Positions 47,084-58,850 of a DNA stretch of 64,000 nt are shown here, piece after piece. The stretch covers positions 17,074,428 through 17,138,427 of the forward strand of contig NC_064759.1 in NCBI RefSeq assembly GCF_011397635.1. Reading direction: 5' to 3'. The notes below the pieces were generated by a model. It saw only the letters and a list, made by a program, of their open reading frames with translations, was not told the origin of the DNA and did no database searches. The translations under genes were made by a program, and so were the position numbers. How positions within the stretch are numbered: position 1 is the stretch's first letter; every line of letters begins with the position of its first letter. This stretch comes from Epinephelus fuscoguttatus. Lineage: Eukaryota > Chordata > Actinopteri > Perciformes > Serranidae.

Positions 47084-48611
47084 TAGGGATGGGAATTGAT
47101 AGGATTTTATTGATATCAGTGCCATTATCGATTCTGCTTATTGATCCGATTCTTTATCTTATCGATTCCTCCTGTGAATTTTCTGTGTAGAAAAAGTAGA
47201 CCTTACAGGTTTTCAGTGTCAACAACACAAATTTTATTGAGTTTCTATTCTAAGCAAGAGATAAGTGCTTGTGTAAGTAAACAAACATGAAATTGGTCCA
47301 CCGCTCTCACCTAAAATGGAACAAATGAAAGAATATTTGTACAGCATTTGTTTTTATCTACGTCAAATAACGTTACAGAATCTGTCACTGAAGCGTCGTG
47401 CTATTGTTAACATGGGACAGGACATATGTACCATCACTGGCGTTGCTCTGCTGAGACTTTGCTGCAGCTGCACTTAATGCCATGCGACAACAAATGCTTC
47501 AGCATGTTGGTGGTAGCGCTGCATGATATTGGGATAAATTGACATTGCGATTTTTTTGCCCCCAGCGATATATTGCGATTTCTATTTATTTATTTATTTA
47601 TTATTTTTTTAAGGATGCTCTTTAGAAACTACTGTTATATTATTTGTAGTGTTGCCAACTTAGCAACTTTGTCGCTATATTTAGCGACTTTTCAGACCCG
47701 TCTAGCGACTCTTTTTTAAAAAAGCGACTAGCGACAAGTCTAGCGACTTTTTCTAATGTTATTGAAGACTTCTGGAGACTCTGTTGTGAGAGCACGAGCA
47801 GTGGATGCTGCCATGGGCTCCTTTCTCGCCCCAAAGCACTCACAGACGGCCCAGTCCTCCCTCCCAGCTGCAGTCAGAGTGAATCACACATGCACAGAAC
47901 CGCCACTGGCTGATCCCGACCTGGTTTACAGTCAGGGAGGGATGTAAATGTAAAATTTTCTTTGTCTAATATAAATCACTGAAAGAAGGTTCATTTGTAG
48001 TTCTAATCATATTCAGGGTGGTTTTTTTTACTCAGTTTTTGTCTCTCCCACGACGTTATTCCTCTCTCCTACAGCAGCCATTATAATTACATGCATATGG
48101 ACAATTATGCAAATTAAGTAATGATGTCATTTAGCGACTTCTAGCGACTTTTAGGACAGCCAATAGCTACTTTTCTTACTGAGGAGTTGGCAACAGTGAT
48201 TATTTGGCTTCATAACCAGGTCAGTTCACACACTTGTGAGTAAAGCATATGAGAGGAGAGGAGAGGGCTCCGTCTAATCTCTTCATAAACTAAAGTTATA
48301 TTATTTTGCGCGATGGACGCTTCATATAATAACTTAACAATATACCATTTATCGTGTTATACATTGAAACGTTTCACTTTATAACATGATGACTTATATT
48401 GTTTACACATCGGTATGTCATTTCTGTCTCTACATGGTCGCGCCTTACAATCGTCCTCTGCTCTCTGTATCTCGCATGGCGGAGTTCGGCCCTGATGCGC
48501 ACACACGCGCAGACACACACAGATATGTGCACACACACACACAGACACAGGTGAGCACACTAGAGCGTGGCTCGGTTTTTAACAGGAACTGGTTCTTGAT
48601 TCCCATCCCTA
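47084..48611. mobile_element. hAT-like element with TSD TTCAATTA
   Basis: Inverted ends TAGGGATGGGAATTGAT and ATTCCCATCCCTA. TTCAATTA precedes (47076-47083) and follows (48612-48619). It is 1528 bp. Inside is a second hAT-like element (47647-48198) and, around 47514, sequence resembling the end of a third type (GCTGCATGATATTGGGATAA). No intact transposase. Confidence 0.92.
47647..48198. mobile_element. Nested hAT-like MITE with TSD ATTATTTG
   Basis: The left end TAGTGTTGCCAAC and right end GTTGGCAACAGTG are near-perfect inverted repeats. ATTATTTG flanks at 47639-47646 and 48199-48206. TAGCGACT motifs recur in inverted orientation near both ends. 552 bp. Confidence 0.88.
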
Positions 48612-48637
48612 TTCAATTATGGATTCATTTTCATATA

Positions 48638-50266
48638 CAGTACAGGCCAAAAGTTTGGACACACCCTCTCATTCAATGCGTTTTCTTTATTTTCATGACT
48701 ATTTACATTGTAGATTCTCACTGAAGGCATCAAAACTATGAATGAACACATGTGGAGTTATGTACTTAACAAAAAAAGGTGAAATAACTGAAAACATGTT
48801 TTATATTCTAGTTTCTTCAAAATAGCCACCCTTTGCTCTGATTACTGCTTTGCACACTCTTGGCATTCTCTCCATGAGCTTCAAGAGGTAGTCATCTGAA
48901 ATGGTTTCCACTTCACAGGTGTGCCTTATCAGGGTTAATTAGTGGAATTTCTTGCTTTATCAATGGGGTTGGGACCATCAGTTGTGTTGTGCAGAAGTCA
49001 GGTTAATACACAGCCGACAGCCCTATTGGACAACTGTTAAAATTCATATTATGGCAAGAACCAATCAGCTAACTAAAGAAAAAACAGTGGCCATCATTAC
49101 TTTAAGAAATGAAGGTCAGTCAGTCCGGAAAATTGCAAAAACTTTAAATGTGTCCCCAAGTGGAGTCGCAAAAACCATCAAGCGCTACAATGAAACTGGC
49201 ACACATGAGGACCGACCCAGGAAAGGAAGACCAAGGGTCACCTCTGCTTCTGAGGATAAGTTCATCCGAGTCACCAGCCTCAGAAATCGCAAGTTAACAG
49301 CAGCTCAGATCAGAGACCAGATGAATGCCACACAGAGCTCTAGCAGCAGACCCATCTCTAGAACAACTGTTAAGAGGAGACTGCGCGAATCAGGCCTTCA
49401 TGGTCAAATAGCTGCTAGGAAACCACTGCTAAGGAGAGGCAACAAGCAGAAGAGATTTGTTTGGGCCAAGAAACACAAGGAATGGACATTAGACCAGTGG
49501 AAATCTGTGCTTTGGTCTGACGAGTCCAAATTTGAGATCTTTGGTTCCAACCGCCGTGTCTTTGTGAGACGCAGAAAAGGTGAAAGGATGGATTCCACAT
49601 GCCTGGTTCCCACTGTGAAGCATGGAGGAGGAGGTGTGATGGTGTGGGGGTGTTTTGCTGGTGACACTGTTGGGGATTTATTCAAAATTGAAGGCACACT
49701 GAACCAGCATGGCTACCACAGCATCCTGCAGCGACATGCCATCCCATCCGGTTTGCGTTTAGTTGGACGATCATTTATTTTTCAACAGGACAATGACCCC
49801 AAACACACCTCCAGGCTGTGTAAGGGCTATTTGACCAAGAAGGAGAGTGATGGAGTGCTGCGGCAGATGACCTGGCCTCCACAGTCACCGGACCTGAACC
49901 CAATCGAGATGGTTTGGGGTGAGCTGGACCGCAGAGTGAAGGCAAAGGGGCCAACAAGTGCTAAACACCTCTGGGAACTCCTTCAAGACTGTTGGAAAAC
50001 CATTTCAGGTGACTACCGCTTGAAGCTCATGGAGAGAATGCCAAGAGTGTGCAAAGCAGTAATCAGAGCAAAGGATGGCTATTCTGAAGAAACTAGAATA
50101 TAAAACATGTTTTCAGTTATTTCACCTTTTTTTGTTAAGTACATAACTCCACATGTGTTCATTCATAGTTTTGATGCCTTCAGTGAGAATCTACAATGTA
50201 AATAGTCATGAAAATAAAGAAAACGCATTGAATGAGAAGGTGTGTCCAAACTTTTGGCCTGTACTG
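48638..50266 (+). mobile_element. Complete Tc1-like element (DD38E) with intact transposase
   Basis: Begins CAGTACAGGCC and ends GGCCTGTACTG, flanked by TA (48636-48637 and 50267-50268). It is 1629 bp. Inverted arms run 48638-48907 and 49997-50266, about 270 bp with few mismatches, unusually long compared with many Tc1 elements. It inserted 18 bp beyond the hAT target duplication. Relatives are at 35785-37413 and 50891-53136. Confidence 0.95.
49051..50103 (+). CDS. Tc1-like transposase, uninterrupted (350 aa)
   Basis: Start chosen at MARTNQLTKEKT (49051) because this aligns with the start of the related copies; an in-frame ATG-less extension upstream is not conserved as protein. A helix-turn-helix pair covers roughly residues 1-110 (QSVRKIAKTLNVSPSGVAK; LTAAQIRDQMNATQ). 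The catalytic core has [29 protein letters not shown] and [11 protein letters not shown]. The second Asp and Glu are separated by 38 residues. Length is normal for Tc1. The last ~35 codons lie inside the right inverted arm. Compared with the copies at 36198 and 51053 the C-terminus has substitutions (for example AKDGYSEE against AKGGYFEE), so activity is uncertain despite the open frame. It would cut and paste at TA sites in the nucleus. Confidence 0.92.
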   Translation: MARTNQLTKEKTVAIITLRNEGQSVRKIAKTLNVSPSGVAKTIKRYNETGTHEDRPRKGRPRVTSASEDKFIRVTSLRNRKLTAAQIRDQMNATQSSSSRPISRTTVKRRLRESGLHGQIAARKPLLRRGNKQKRFVWAKKHKEWTLDQWKSVLWSDESKFEIFGSNRRVFVRRRKGERMDSTCLVPTVKHGGGGVMVWGCFAGDTVGDLFKIEGTLNQHGYHSILQRHAIPSGLRLVGRSFIFQQDNDPKHTSRLCKGYLTKKESDGVLRQMTWPPQSPDLNPIEMVWGELDRRVKAKGPTSAKHLWELLQDCWKTISGDYRLKLMERMPRVCKAVIRAKDGYSEETRI

Positions 50267-50890
50267 TATGTTTTGCATCGTACAAAATAAAAAATATTGG
50301 TTATTTAATAATACTTAATTCACCTTTCACTGGTGTTTATCAGGACATGGATATACTTTGAGCTTGTTTTTTGGCCAGTACAATGGTGAACAATGACCTT
50401 GTAATGATGGAAAGATTAATGTTATCAGTTGGTCCAAAGGGGTACTTGAAAGATCAATACAGATACATATTCCACCATGATAAAGTTAAACTTTATTAAA
50501 ACACAAAGGGGAGGTCTGCTGCCACAATATCCAAAAAACTAGCATGCAAAAATAAGCATAACAATGGGTCTCTCTGTAGTTCCACTTAAATCATAGAGGA
50601 AACCAGAGGTGTGGACTCAACTCACATGACTTAGACTCGAGGTAGACTCCACTCACAAATTTGTTGACTTTAGACTTGACAGAATCAAAAAATACCCAAA
50701 GCCCAAAGATTAGAAAGCTATTTAAAAATGTGCCACAAATCAATTCATTTGCTGAAATCAGCTAATGTTAAAATTATTCATTCTCAACAAGCCAACACAC
50801 AATTCCTCAGAGGATTCTCTTTGTAACACCCAAAGAGGAAATAAGAAAAGCACATTTTAATGTAAAAAATCATGAATTCAAAAGAACATA

Positions 50891-53136
50891 CAGTACAGGC
50901 CAAAAGTTTGGACACACCTTCTCATTCAATGCGTTTTCTTTATTTTCATGACTATTTACATTGTAGATTCTCACTGAAGGCATCAAAACTATGAATGAAC
51001 ACATGTGGAGTTATGTACTTAACAAAAAAGGTGAAATAACTGAAAACATGTTTTATATTCTAGTTTCTTCAAAATAGCCACCCTTTGCTCTGATTACTGC
51101 TTTGCACACTCTTGGCATTCTCTCCATGAGCTTCAAGAGGTAGTCACCTGAAATGGTTTTCCAACAGTCTTGAAGGAGTTCCCAGAGGTGTTTAGCACTT
51201 GTTGGCCCCTTTGCCTTCACTCTGCGGTCCAGCTCACCCCAAACCATCTCGACTGGGTTCAGGTCCGGTGACTGTGGAGGCCAGGTCATCTGTCGCAGCA
51301 CTCCATCACTCTCCTTCTTGGTCAAATAGCCCTTACACAGCCTGGAGGTGTGTTTGGGGTCATTGTCCTGTTGAAAAATAAATGATCGTCCAACTAAACG
51401 CAAACCGGATGGGATGGCATGTCGCTGCAGGATGCTGCACTGCAAAAACTCAAAATCTTACCAAGAATATTTGTCTTATTTCTAGTCAAAATGTCTCATT
51501 TCTAGTAAAAAAAAAAATCTCATTACACTTAAAATAAGACTCATCACCTAAAAAGTTACTTGTTTTTAGGCAATTTTCACTTGTTTCAAGTAAATTTTCA
51601 CTTGAAATAAGTAGAAAAATCTGTCAGTGGACCAAGTTTTTTTTGCTTGTAATAAGAAAAAAAACCTTGCTCCACTGGCAGATTTTTCTACTCTGTTTTT
51701 TCAGATTTTTCTAAATCTGTCAGTGGACCAAGTTTTTTTTGCTTGTAATAAGAAAAAAAACCTTGCTCCACTGGCAGATTTTTCTACTCTGTTTTTTTCA
51801 GATTTTTCTAAATCTGTCAGTGGACCAAGTTTTTTTTGCTTGTAATAAGAAAAAAAACCTTGCTCCACTGGCAGATTTTTCTACTTATTTCAAGTGAAAA
51901 TTTACTTGAAACAAGTGAAAATTGCCTAAAAACAAGAAACTTTTTAGGTGATGAGTCTTATTTTAAGTGTAATGAGATTTTTTTTGACTAGAAATGAGAC
52001 ATTTTGACTAGAAATAAGACAAATATTCTTGGTAAGATTTTGAGTTTTTGCAGTGTGTGGTAGCCATGCTGGTTCAGTGTGCCTTCAATTTTGAATAAAT
52101 CCCCAACAGTGTCACCAGCAAAACACCCCCACACCATCACACCTCCTCCTCCATGCTTCACAGTGGGAACCAGGCATGTGGAATCCATCTGTTCACCTTT
52201 TCTGCGTCTCACAAAGACACGGCGGTTGGAACCAGAGATCTCAAATTTGGACTCATCAGACCAAAGCACAGATTTCCACTGGTCTAATGTCCATTCCTTG
52301 TGTTTCTTGGCCCAAACAAATCTCTTCTGCTTGTTGCCTCTCCTTAGCAGTGGTTTCCTAGCAGCTATTTGACCATGAAGGCCTGATTCGCGCAGTCTCC
52401 TCCCGCGCAGTTGTTCTAGAGATGGGTCTGCTGCTAGAACTCTGTGTGGCATTCATCTGGTCTCTGATCTGAGCTGCTGTTAACTTGCGATTTCTGAGGC
52501 TGGTGACTCGGATGAACTTATCCTCAGAAGCAGAGGTGACTCTTGGTCTTCCTTTCCTGGGTCGGTCCTCATGTGTGCCAGTTTCTTTGTAGCGCTTGAT
52601 GGTTTTTGCGACTCCACTTGGGGACACATTTAAAGTTTTTGCAATTTTCCGGACTGACCTTCATTTCTTAAAGTAATGATGGCCACTCGTTTTTCTTTAG
52701 TTAGCTGATTGGTTCTTGCCATAATATGAATTTTAACAGTTGTCCAAAAGGGCTGTTGGCCGTGTATTAACCTGACTTCTGCACAACACAACTGATGGTC
52801 CTAACCCCATTGATAAAGCAAGAAATTCCACGAATTAACCCTGATAAGGCACACCTGTGAAGTGGAAACCATTTCAGGTGACTACCTCTTGAAGCTCATG
52901 GAGAGAATGCCAAGAGTGTGCAAAGCAGTGCACGAGAGCAAAGGGTGGCTATTTTGAAGAAACTAGAATATAAAACATGTTTTCAGTTATTTCACCTTTT
53001 TTTGTTAAGTACATAACTCCACATGTGTTCATTCATAGTTTTGATGCCTTCAGTGAGAATCTACAATGTAAATAGTCATGAAAATAAAGAAAACGCATTG
53101 AATGAGAAGGTGTGTCCAAACTTTTGGCCTGTACTG
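50891..53136 (-). mobile_element. Tc1-like element, minus-strand copy split by a hairpin MITE
   Basis: Ends CAGTACAGGCC (50891) and GGCCTGTACTG (to 53136) are flanked by TA. Subtracting the insert at 51438-52056 leaves 1627 bp, the size of the 48638 copy. Transposase on the minus strand is in pieces: C-terminal part at 51445-51053, middle at 52452-52079, N-terminal part at 52627-52358 plus sequence to about 52720, with frame disruption near 52400 (CCGCGC in place of the expected codons). Confidence 0.92.
51438..52056. mobile_element. Hairpin MITE (CACTGCAAAAACTC ends) with internal triplication
   Basis: CACTGCAAAAACTCAAAATC on the left is mirrored on the right. The arms extend about 180 bp (51438-51620 and 51880-52056). 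The centre holds three copies of a 96-97 bp unit starting near 51621, 51717 and 51814, each itself partly palindromic (CTGTCAGTGGA ... TCCACTGGCAG). The flanking host Tc1 sequence shows at most a TG duplication. Superfamily not assigned. Confidence 0.85.
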
Positions 53137-54029
53137 TACGTGGAGAAAAGTTAATCTAGAAATAAAAAACATGAAGGGGGAGGAAGCAAAATTACAACCA
53201 TTACCCCTAAATGTCACTGCATTTCAATTACTGCAATAAATTCAAAGTTCAAGGTGAATAAATATGTTGCTGTGCCAACCTGACGTCATCACAGCAACAC
53301 AATCTACTCAAATAACAAAGCGCTAAGATAACAGGAAGGTGTGAATGAGCGAAAGCAGTAAATTAAGATAGTTTTTCTTTTGTGCTCTAAATCTCTTAAT
53401 AAATAAATGACAATATTTGCTGACAGAAAACACACCAACTTTTTATGGTTTACTATTGTCCCGGCTCCGCCTGTTTGAAAACTGACAGTATTACCTTGGG
53501 AATCACAAATGATGATGAACTTTTAATGTAATAAAAACTTTTAAATACTCTAAGACATGTTGTGAAAACATCAATAATAATATTTCCTCTCAGTTTAATT
53601 TTAACGTATTCTACTTCAAATTACATCTCCCATGTAACAAGATTCAAATGTCACATCCCTGAAGCTAAACAGTATCAGACTGTTCAGTGATCACAGTAGA
53701 AAAAGCATGTTTCCATTTCAGGAGCTGAATAGATGCTACCCTGTGAAGCTGCTTTAATAATTACATGAACACCTAGAAACTGTTGTAGTAATAAAATAAT
53801 TCAGGTCATTTACTGTAGTCAGTACAAAGGCCAGGTCAAGAAGAGGCGGGAACATTAGGTAATGACGAACTCATGTGAGACAGTGCCATCTAGTGTTCTG
53901 TATTATTCAGTGCTCTAATGAAGCTGCAGTTGTGCACAACTGTTTTTATTCGTCTTGTCACTGTTTCTTCCTATTTTAGACTAAAAATAACTGTCACATT
54001 CCCCTACAACTAACAAAAGTTATAAAGCT
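53137..54029. other. Intergenic, no gene seen
   Basis: AT-rich DNA between the Tc1-like copy and the duplicated block. No Ig exons, RNA genes or clear transposon ends. Confidence 0.4.
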
Positions 54030-55085
54030 AACTGTCCAACCAGCAGACAGAAAATTCCACCCGTAGCAACATTGCGAAAGTAGCCCAGTTGCCCAGGGAA
54101 ACTGCGGACCTTGCAACCCTGACTCAAAACACAAAAGATTCTGCAGCAAACAGTGCTGTCAGCTGTTCACTCAGTATTATCTTTAATCCCCTAAGTCTTC
54201 AACAAGTTGGTTTATTCTAGGGCTGTAACAGACTCAAAATGATGCTAGTTTAATTAGATGTGGCTGTTTAATATGAGTATGTGACTATTTGTTCCTTTTT
54301 TGCTCAGCTGAACAACAGCAGCTGGCATTTTGTCAGCTGGGAAAGAAAGGCACTGGTAGACACATGACCTTTTTAAAGTAACACCAGTGATTGATCAACT
54401 AATGGAAAGGTGGTCGGACAAAAGCATAACGACCAAACAATTGACCAAACGAACTTTACAGCCTTGGTTGTCACATTGAGAATGGTTGCTCACACTTGTC
54501 CTCCTGTCCACTCATAGTTATCAACGTGAATCCCAATTGGTATGACTTGATTAAAATTAAATTAATGCATTAAAGGCACATTGATTGTTTCTATGAACAG
54601 CCAAATGGTCTGTTGCTTTAAATGCTGCTGCCCTAGGGAGCCATGACACACCTTGTTTTTGCAAAGGATGAAAGAGACAAGAAAAGAACCAATGAAGCAC
54701 CTTGCCTTAGCATTTAGGAAATTTGACTAGCTCTTATCATGGCTGCTGCTTAGATACTTCCAGGTCATGTCATTCACTAAGGAACCTTACTAAGCAAAAA
54801 ACACAATTCAACCACAGCCCCAGTCTTGCACTGTATTTGGAATGATGTTGTCATATTGTTGTGGATATTTAAATGCCATGCACTGAATTTATGCACAGCT
54901 CTTATTCTCTCACACATTCACACACTGGTGGGCGAAACTACCATACAAGGTGCCACTGGCTACTTCATCAACACATTTACATTTATACATTTATAAGGTT
55001 TAAACACCATAACACACAATTTAAGATTCGATGTCTTGCCCAAGGACACTTCGACGTGCGGACTGGAGGAGTTGGGGATGTTTTC
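54030..55085 (+). repeat. Paralogous non-coding block, copy 2 (first copy 16200-17260)
   Basis: Same orientation and order as the first copy. Here it is followed directly by the promoter-like block of pseudogene D. A retroelement tail (54885-55080) is shared by both copies, so the retroelement predates the duplication. Confidence 0.75.
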
Positions 55086-55498
55086 ACTGTTTTTATGCAG
55101 CATACAAACCAAAACAATACAAAAATATCTATAAAAGCTTAATTTACCACAAGAAACTAGAAACACTAGAGGCTTTTTTATTTGTGATGTCACACATTAA
55201 TTCATGTTTATGTTTTGCCTAATCTAAATTGCCCAACCAAACATCCCCTGTACACTTACCTCCATGTTGCTTGTGGTATCACCAATACCACAGCAGTATG
55301 TCAGTACTAACACATTTACACCACTGGAGGGCGACGTCTTGCAGCTTTAGGGTATGACTGCATCTTCAGTGGGTTTGTCTCATTATGCAACATAGTCACT
55401 CATAAAATTGGAGCTGCCGGACGCTCACATTTATTAGGACAGTCAAACTTTGATGGTTCAACTTTCCTCAGCTGTTCACATCTCACAACGATCGATCA

Positions 55499-56492
55499 AT
55501 GGATATTTTACCTTTATTTTGTATTGTCTCTGCGGCTTTTACAGGTAAGAATCATGATTTTATACATTTTATTGTCTTTGCTGTCAGTGTTTGAAATACA
55601 TTTTTTATACTTGAAAAAACATTCTTGAGATGTTGTTGGAAAGAAGTTTAGCTAATGATCTTGAGGTCTGCTAACCATGCTTTTGTGACTCAGTAGCAGC
55701 ATGGACAACAGATCGTAGTCTAACTGGTAAAGGCAACTTAATTGCTGCAATTTATTATAGTAAGCCGTGCTGCAAGTGGTTTTGGCGATTTGGAAATGTC
55801 TGGTTTTTATGTTAACAAAAGTGCATGAATCAAAATCAAGTTCAATGAAGCTGCTTAACCGCATGTGTCCGTCTGATAGTTAATGAATCCATTGATCTCT
55901 TGCTAACTGGGTCACTTTGTTAGATTTGATCTGTAATGTGATTTAAAAGTCAGCGGATGGCCAAAAGTGGTACTTCAAACAGTTATGATTGACAATCACC
56001 CTAACTTTTTTTGATTTCTTATCTGTTTTTAACACAAAACCTTTGTAACGTATTTTTGGAAAGATGATTTGGGGGGTTTTCTTCCTGATTTTGAAAAAGT
56101 ATATTGTCCAAGTGGCCCATTTTGCAGTGTTCTTAGCTTACTATTGTCTTTCTCAGATCTGCCTAACTGTCTCCTCAGGTTTAACCAAAGGAGCTGGGGT
56201 GTTGCCTGATGGTCTGAATGCAGCTGTGGGAGAGACGATGTTCAGCACAACACTGACTCCACCAGAGAAACCATTCCTATCACTGGGCTGGACATTTAAT
56301 GATTAAATGTGATCATTTTCACTGGTACAAACTCAACTGCACCAGAGTATGAAGGCAGGATCACCCCCTTCATGTCTACTGGATCTCTGGAGCTCAGAAA
56401 TGTGGCTCTAAATGACAGTGGGGTATACGGAGTTAGCATTTTTCCACTTGGAGAACAAGAGAAGACAGGTGATACAAGACTGAAAGTAGATG
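55499..56492 (+). pseudogene. Pseudogene D: first two exons of a gene-E-like receptor
   Basis: Exon 55499-55544 encodes MDILPLFCIVSAAF, one residue different from gene E, with the same donor. Exon 56179-56492 is the V-like domain with correct acceptor and donor, but it lost one codon (ETMF against ETVMF). It then hits TAA after WTFND (near 56303), followed by a one-base deletion that shifts the frame; the remainder resumes as [15 protein letters not shown]. No plus-strand Ig, membrane or tail exons follow before the minus-strand gene F. A Tc1-like element sits 22 bp beyond the donor. Non-functional as a receptor. Confidence 0.9.
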
Positions 56493-56514
56493 GTGAGACA
56501 ACATTTTACATGTA

Positions 56515-58040
56515 CAGTGGTGGAAAAAAGTTTTCGGACACCCTTAAAATTTTACACAATCTCAAATATTATCATGAAATATTTGTGGAAAAATCTTTTT
56601 TGTGTTTCAAAAGGTGTGGCTGCATTCGATACAAACAAATACAAATTATATTTTTTTGTTTATTGTTTACAAGAAAAACTAACAAAACTAAATTCTTGAC
56701 AGTTTCAATATGTCAGTTCTCAACATTGTCGGTATCAAAGTCAACAAATAACAGAGAATGTGTTCAAAACTGAACAAAAAATAAATAAACCATCACATCA
56801 TCAAATTAATATTTAGTAGTCCTGCCATTGGCACGTAGTTGAGCTCTAATCCTGGCTGGCATGTTGCCCACGAGCCTTTCACACTGTTGAGGGGTAATCT
56901 TGTCCCATTCTTCTTGAATTACTGCTTTTAATTCTTCTAAATTCTTTGGTTTATGCTTTGAAACAGACCTTTTGATAATCCACCACAGATTTTCAATGGG
57001 GCTCATGTCCAGGGATTGAGCTGGCCACTCTAAGACCTGGATACTGTGCTCCTGCAGCCAAGTTCTACTGGCCTTGGATGTGTGGCAAGGGGCATTATCT
57101 TGTTGAAACATCCAGTTTTTACCTCGACGGAACAGTGCACGTGCAGAAGGGAGCATGTGGGTTTCGAGAATGGTACAATACTTGGTAGAGTTCAATGTGC
57201 CATCACAGACAGTGAGATGACCAACACCAGCAGCACTCATGCATCCCCAAACCATGATACTGCCTCCACCATGCTTGACAGTAGGTACTGTACATGCTGG
57301 AGATAATGCTTCGCCTGGCCTTCTGCGTACCCTCACATTAGTAGGAGGAAGATAAAGCTGGAAACTGGACTCATCTGACCACAAAATCTTCTTCCAATTC
57401 CTGGCTGTCCAGTTCTTGTGTGCCTGGGCCCAACGACGCCGGGCTAACCTCTGTCTCTCATTGATCAGGGGCTTCTTGATAGCCTTGTAGGACCTTAAGC
57501 CATGATCTAAAAGTCGGCCACGTACAGTGCGGGTGGAACACTGGACACCAGTTTGGTTTGACCACTGCTGCTGAAGCTCCTGTGATGTCATTCAGTGGTT
57601 TTGCCTGCACATGCGGATCAGGATGCGGTCATTTCTTGCTGAAGAAACCCTTGGACACCCAGATCTTGGTTTGTCTTCCAAGCTGTTGGTTCGTCTGTAT
57701 TTCTGCAGAGTGTATCCAACTGCTGAAGGACTGCATCTGCACTTCCTGGCTATCTGGCGGCAGCTGTACCCTTCCTGGCTGAGAATCTTTATCTTCAGGC
57801 ATGTTTCCTGCGTTAGGTTCCTTGTTTTAGCCATTTTTGTGTCTGAAGAACTTTCAAATGTGCTGGCTTTATGTAGACACGAAGATTGACAACAAAAATT
57901 GTGTCTTTTAATAAAAAAAAATGACCTTCATTACTGGTACCAAAATGACCCAATACTCAAAATTTCTCATGTATTTTTATGGAACCAATCAATTTTAAAT
58001 TTTTAATGGCTTTTTTAGGATGTGACTTTTTCCACCACTG
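56515..58040 (-). mobile_element. Tc1-like element (DD34E), near-intact
   Basis: Ends CAGTGGTGGAAAAAAGTTTT (56515) and the complement (to 58040) are flanked by TA (56513-56514 and 58041-58042). 1526 bp. It differs from the DD38E copies in ends, length and transposase. Confidence 0.93.
56806..57834 (-). pseudogene. Tc1-like transposase with a single in-frame stop
   Basis: Starts MAKTRNLTQETCLK at 57834 and is open except for TGA at 57594-57592, after RMCRQNH. It then continues MTSQELQQQWSNQT to the stop at 56806. The catalytic motifs WSDESSF, FQQDNAPCHTS and LDMSPIENLW are all after the stop; 34 residues separate the second Asp and Glu. The TGA is compatible with one CGA-to-TGA change. A Met directly follows, but a product from there would lack most of the DNA-binding region. 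Confidence 0.92.
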
Positions 58041-58049
58041 TACCTATAT

Positions 58050-58850
58050 GTGACTGACCAACAGTCTAACTTGAGCTAAAAAGACCTGTTGTTCATTCAC
58101 CGTTCTACTGTCAGGAAGAGTTAAAATCACGTCACAACCACATTGCTCAATATCTTTTATCCACCAGGCTGCCAGAGCAACTAGTTCCACCACAGGAGGG
58201 CAGCATACTGCAGCTTTTGGTATGAAAGTGTTCTGCAGTGAATTTATTCCGGCATTTTGCGACTCAGCACTATGGTGGAGTTTCAGTATGAACTTTGACA
58301 AGAGTCCTGTAATTACAGCTGCCATGGGACAGCAATCATAAAGAGGACTGTCAGAGTCTGATGATTAGCTTTAATTTGTCCATGAAGTCAGGTCAACAAA
58401 CAAGATTAAACTCCACAGGCACAACTTCATTAACCATCAACATGTCTTTATTGTTTGTATTTATAGTTTGATGACATGAGAAAAAGTCAAATGTATCAAA
58501 TCAAGTTAACAATAAGAGGAGAGAGGAGCTTTATTAAGATACTGTCAAACCTCATTTCCACAGTTGCTGGAGTTTGACCATCATATTGCACCACTATATT
58601 TAATCTATTGATACCTATTCAGCCACTGTTAAAATCACATGAAGGAGAAATCTAAAATTAGTGTTTTGTGGTTTGATTTTTCCAAACTATTACAGTTGTT
58701 TTATTGTATCTTGTTTTGCATATCACCAGCAAGTCTTACTCCAACCCAAAATGTTTCCATTGTTTACAGCTTTATAGGTTGGACACAGTGGGAGAACAGA
58801 AGAATAAAAGCAAACGTTATACACAAAACACATCACATAATTACAGTAAT
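58050..58850 (+). repeat. Paralogous non-coding block, copy 2 (first copy 13500-14340)
   Basis: See landmarks listed for the first copy. This copy lies between the Tc1-like element and the 3' end of gene F. Its neighbours differ from those of copy 1, so the duplication was followed by rearrangement. Confidence 0.75.

Noticed and set aside
48952..49050. N-terminal extension of the intact transposase frame (383 instead of 350 residues)
   Set aside because: The extension covers the non-coding sequence before the usual MARTN start, and the copy at 36099 shows it is equally open by chance; 49051 aligns with the family start.
51627..51845. 72-codon frame with a repeated DQVFFACNKKKN segment
   Set aside because: It follows the 96-bp triplication of the hairpin MITE; no host gene.
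54873..55142. 89-codon frame
   Set aside because: Lies in the duplicated retroelement tail; the other copy does not keep the frame.
56515..58040. Possible extra exons of pseudogene D downstream of its V exon
   Set aside because: The interval is filled by a complete Tc1-like element, and the following DNA matches a non-coding block elsewhere; no plus-strand Ig exon was seen.
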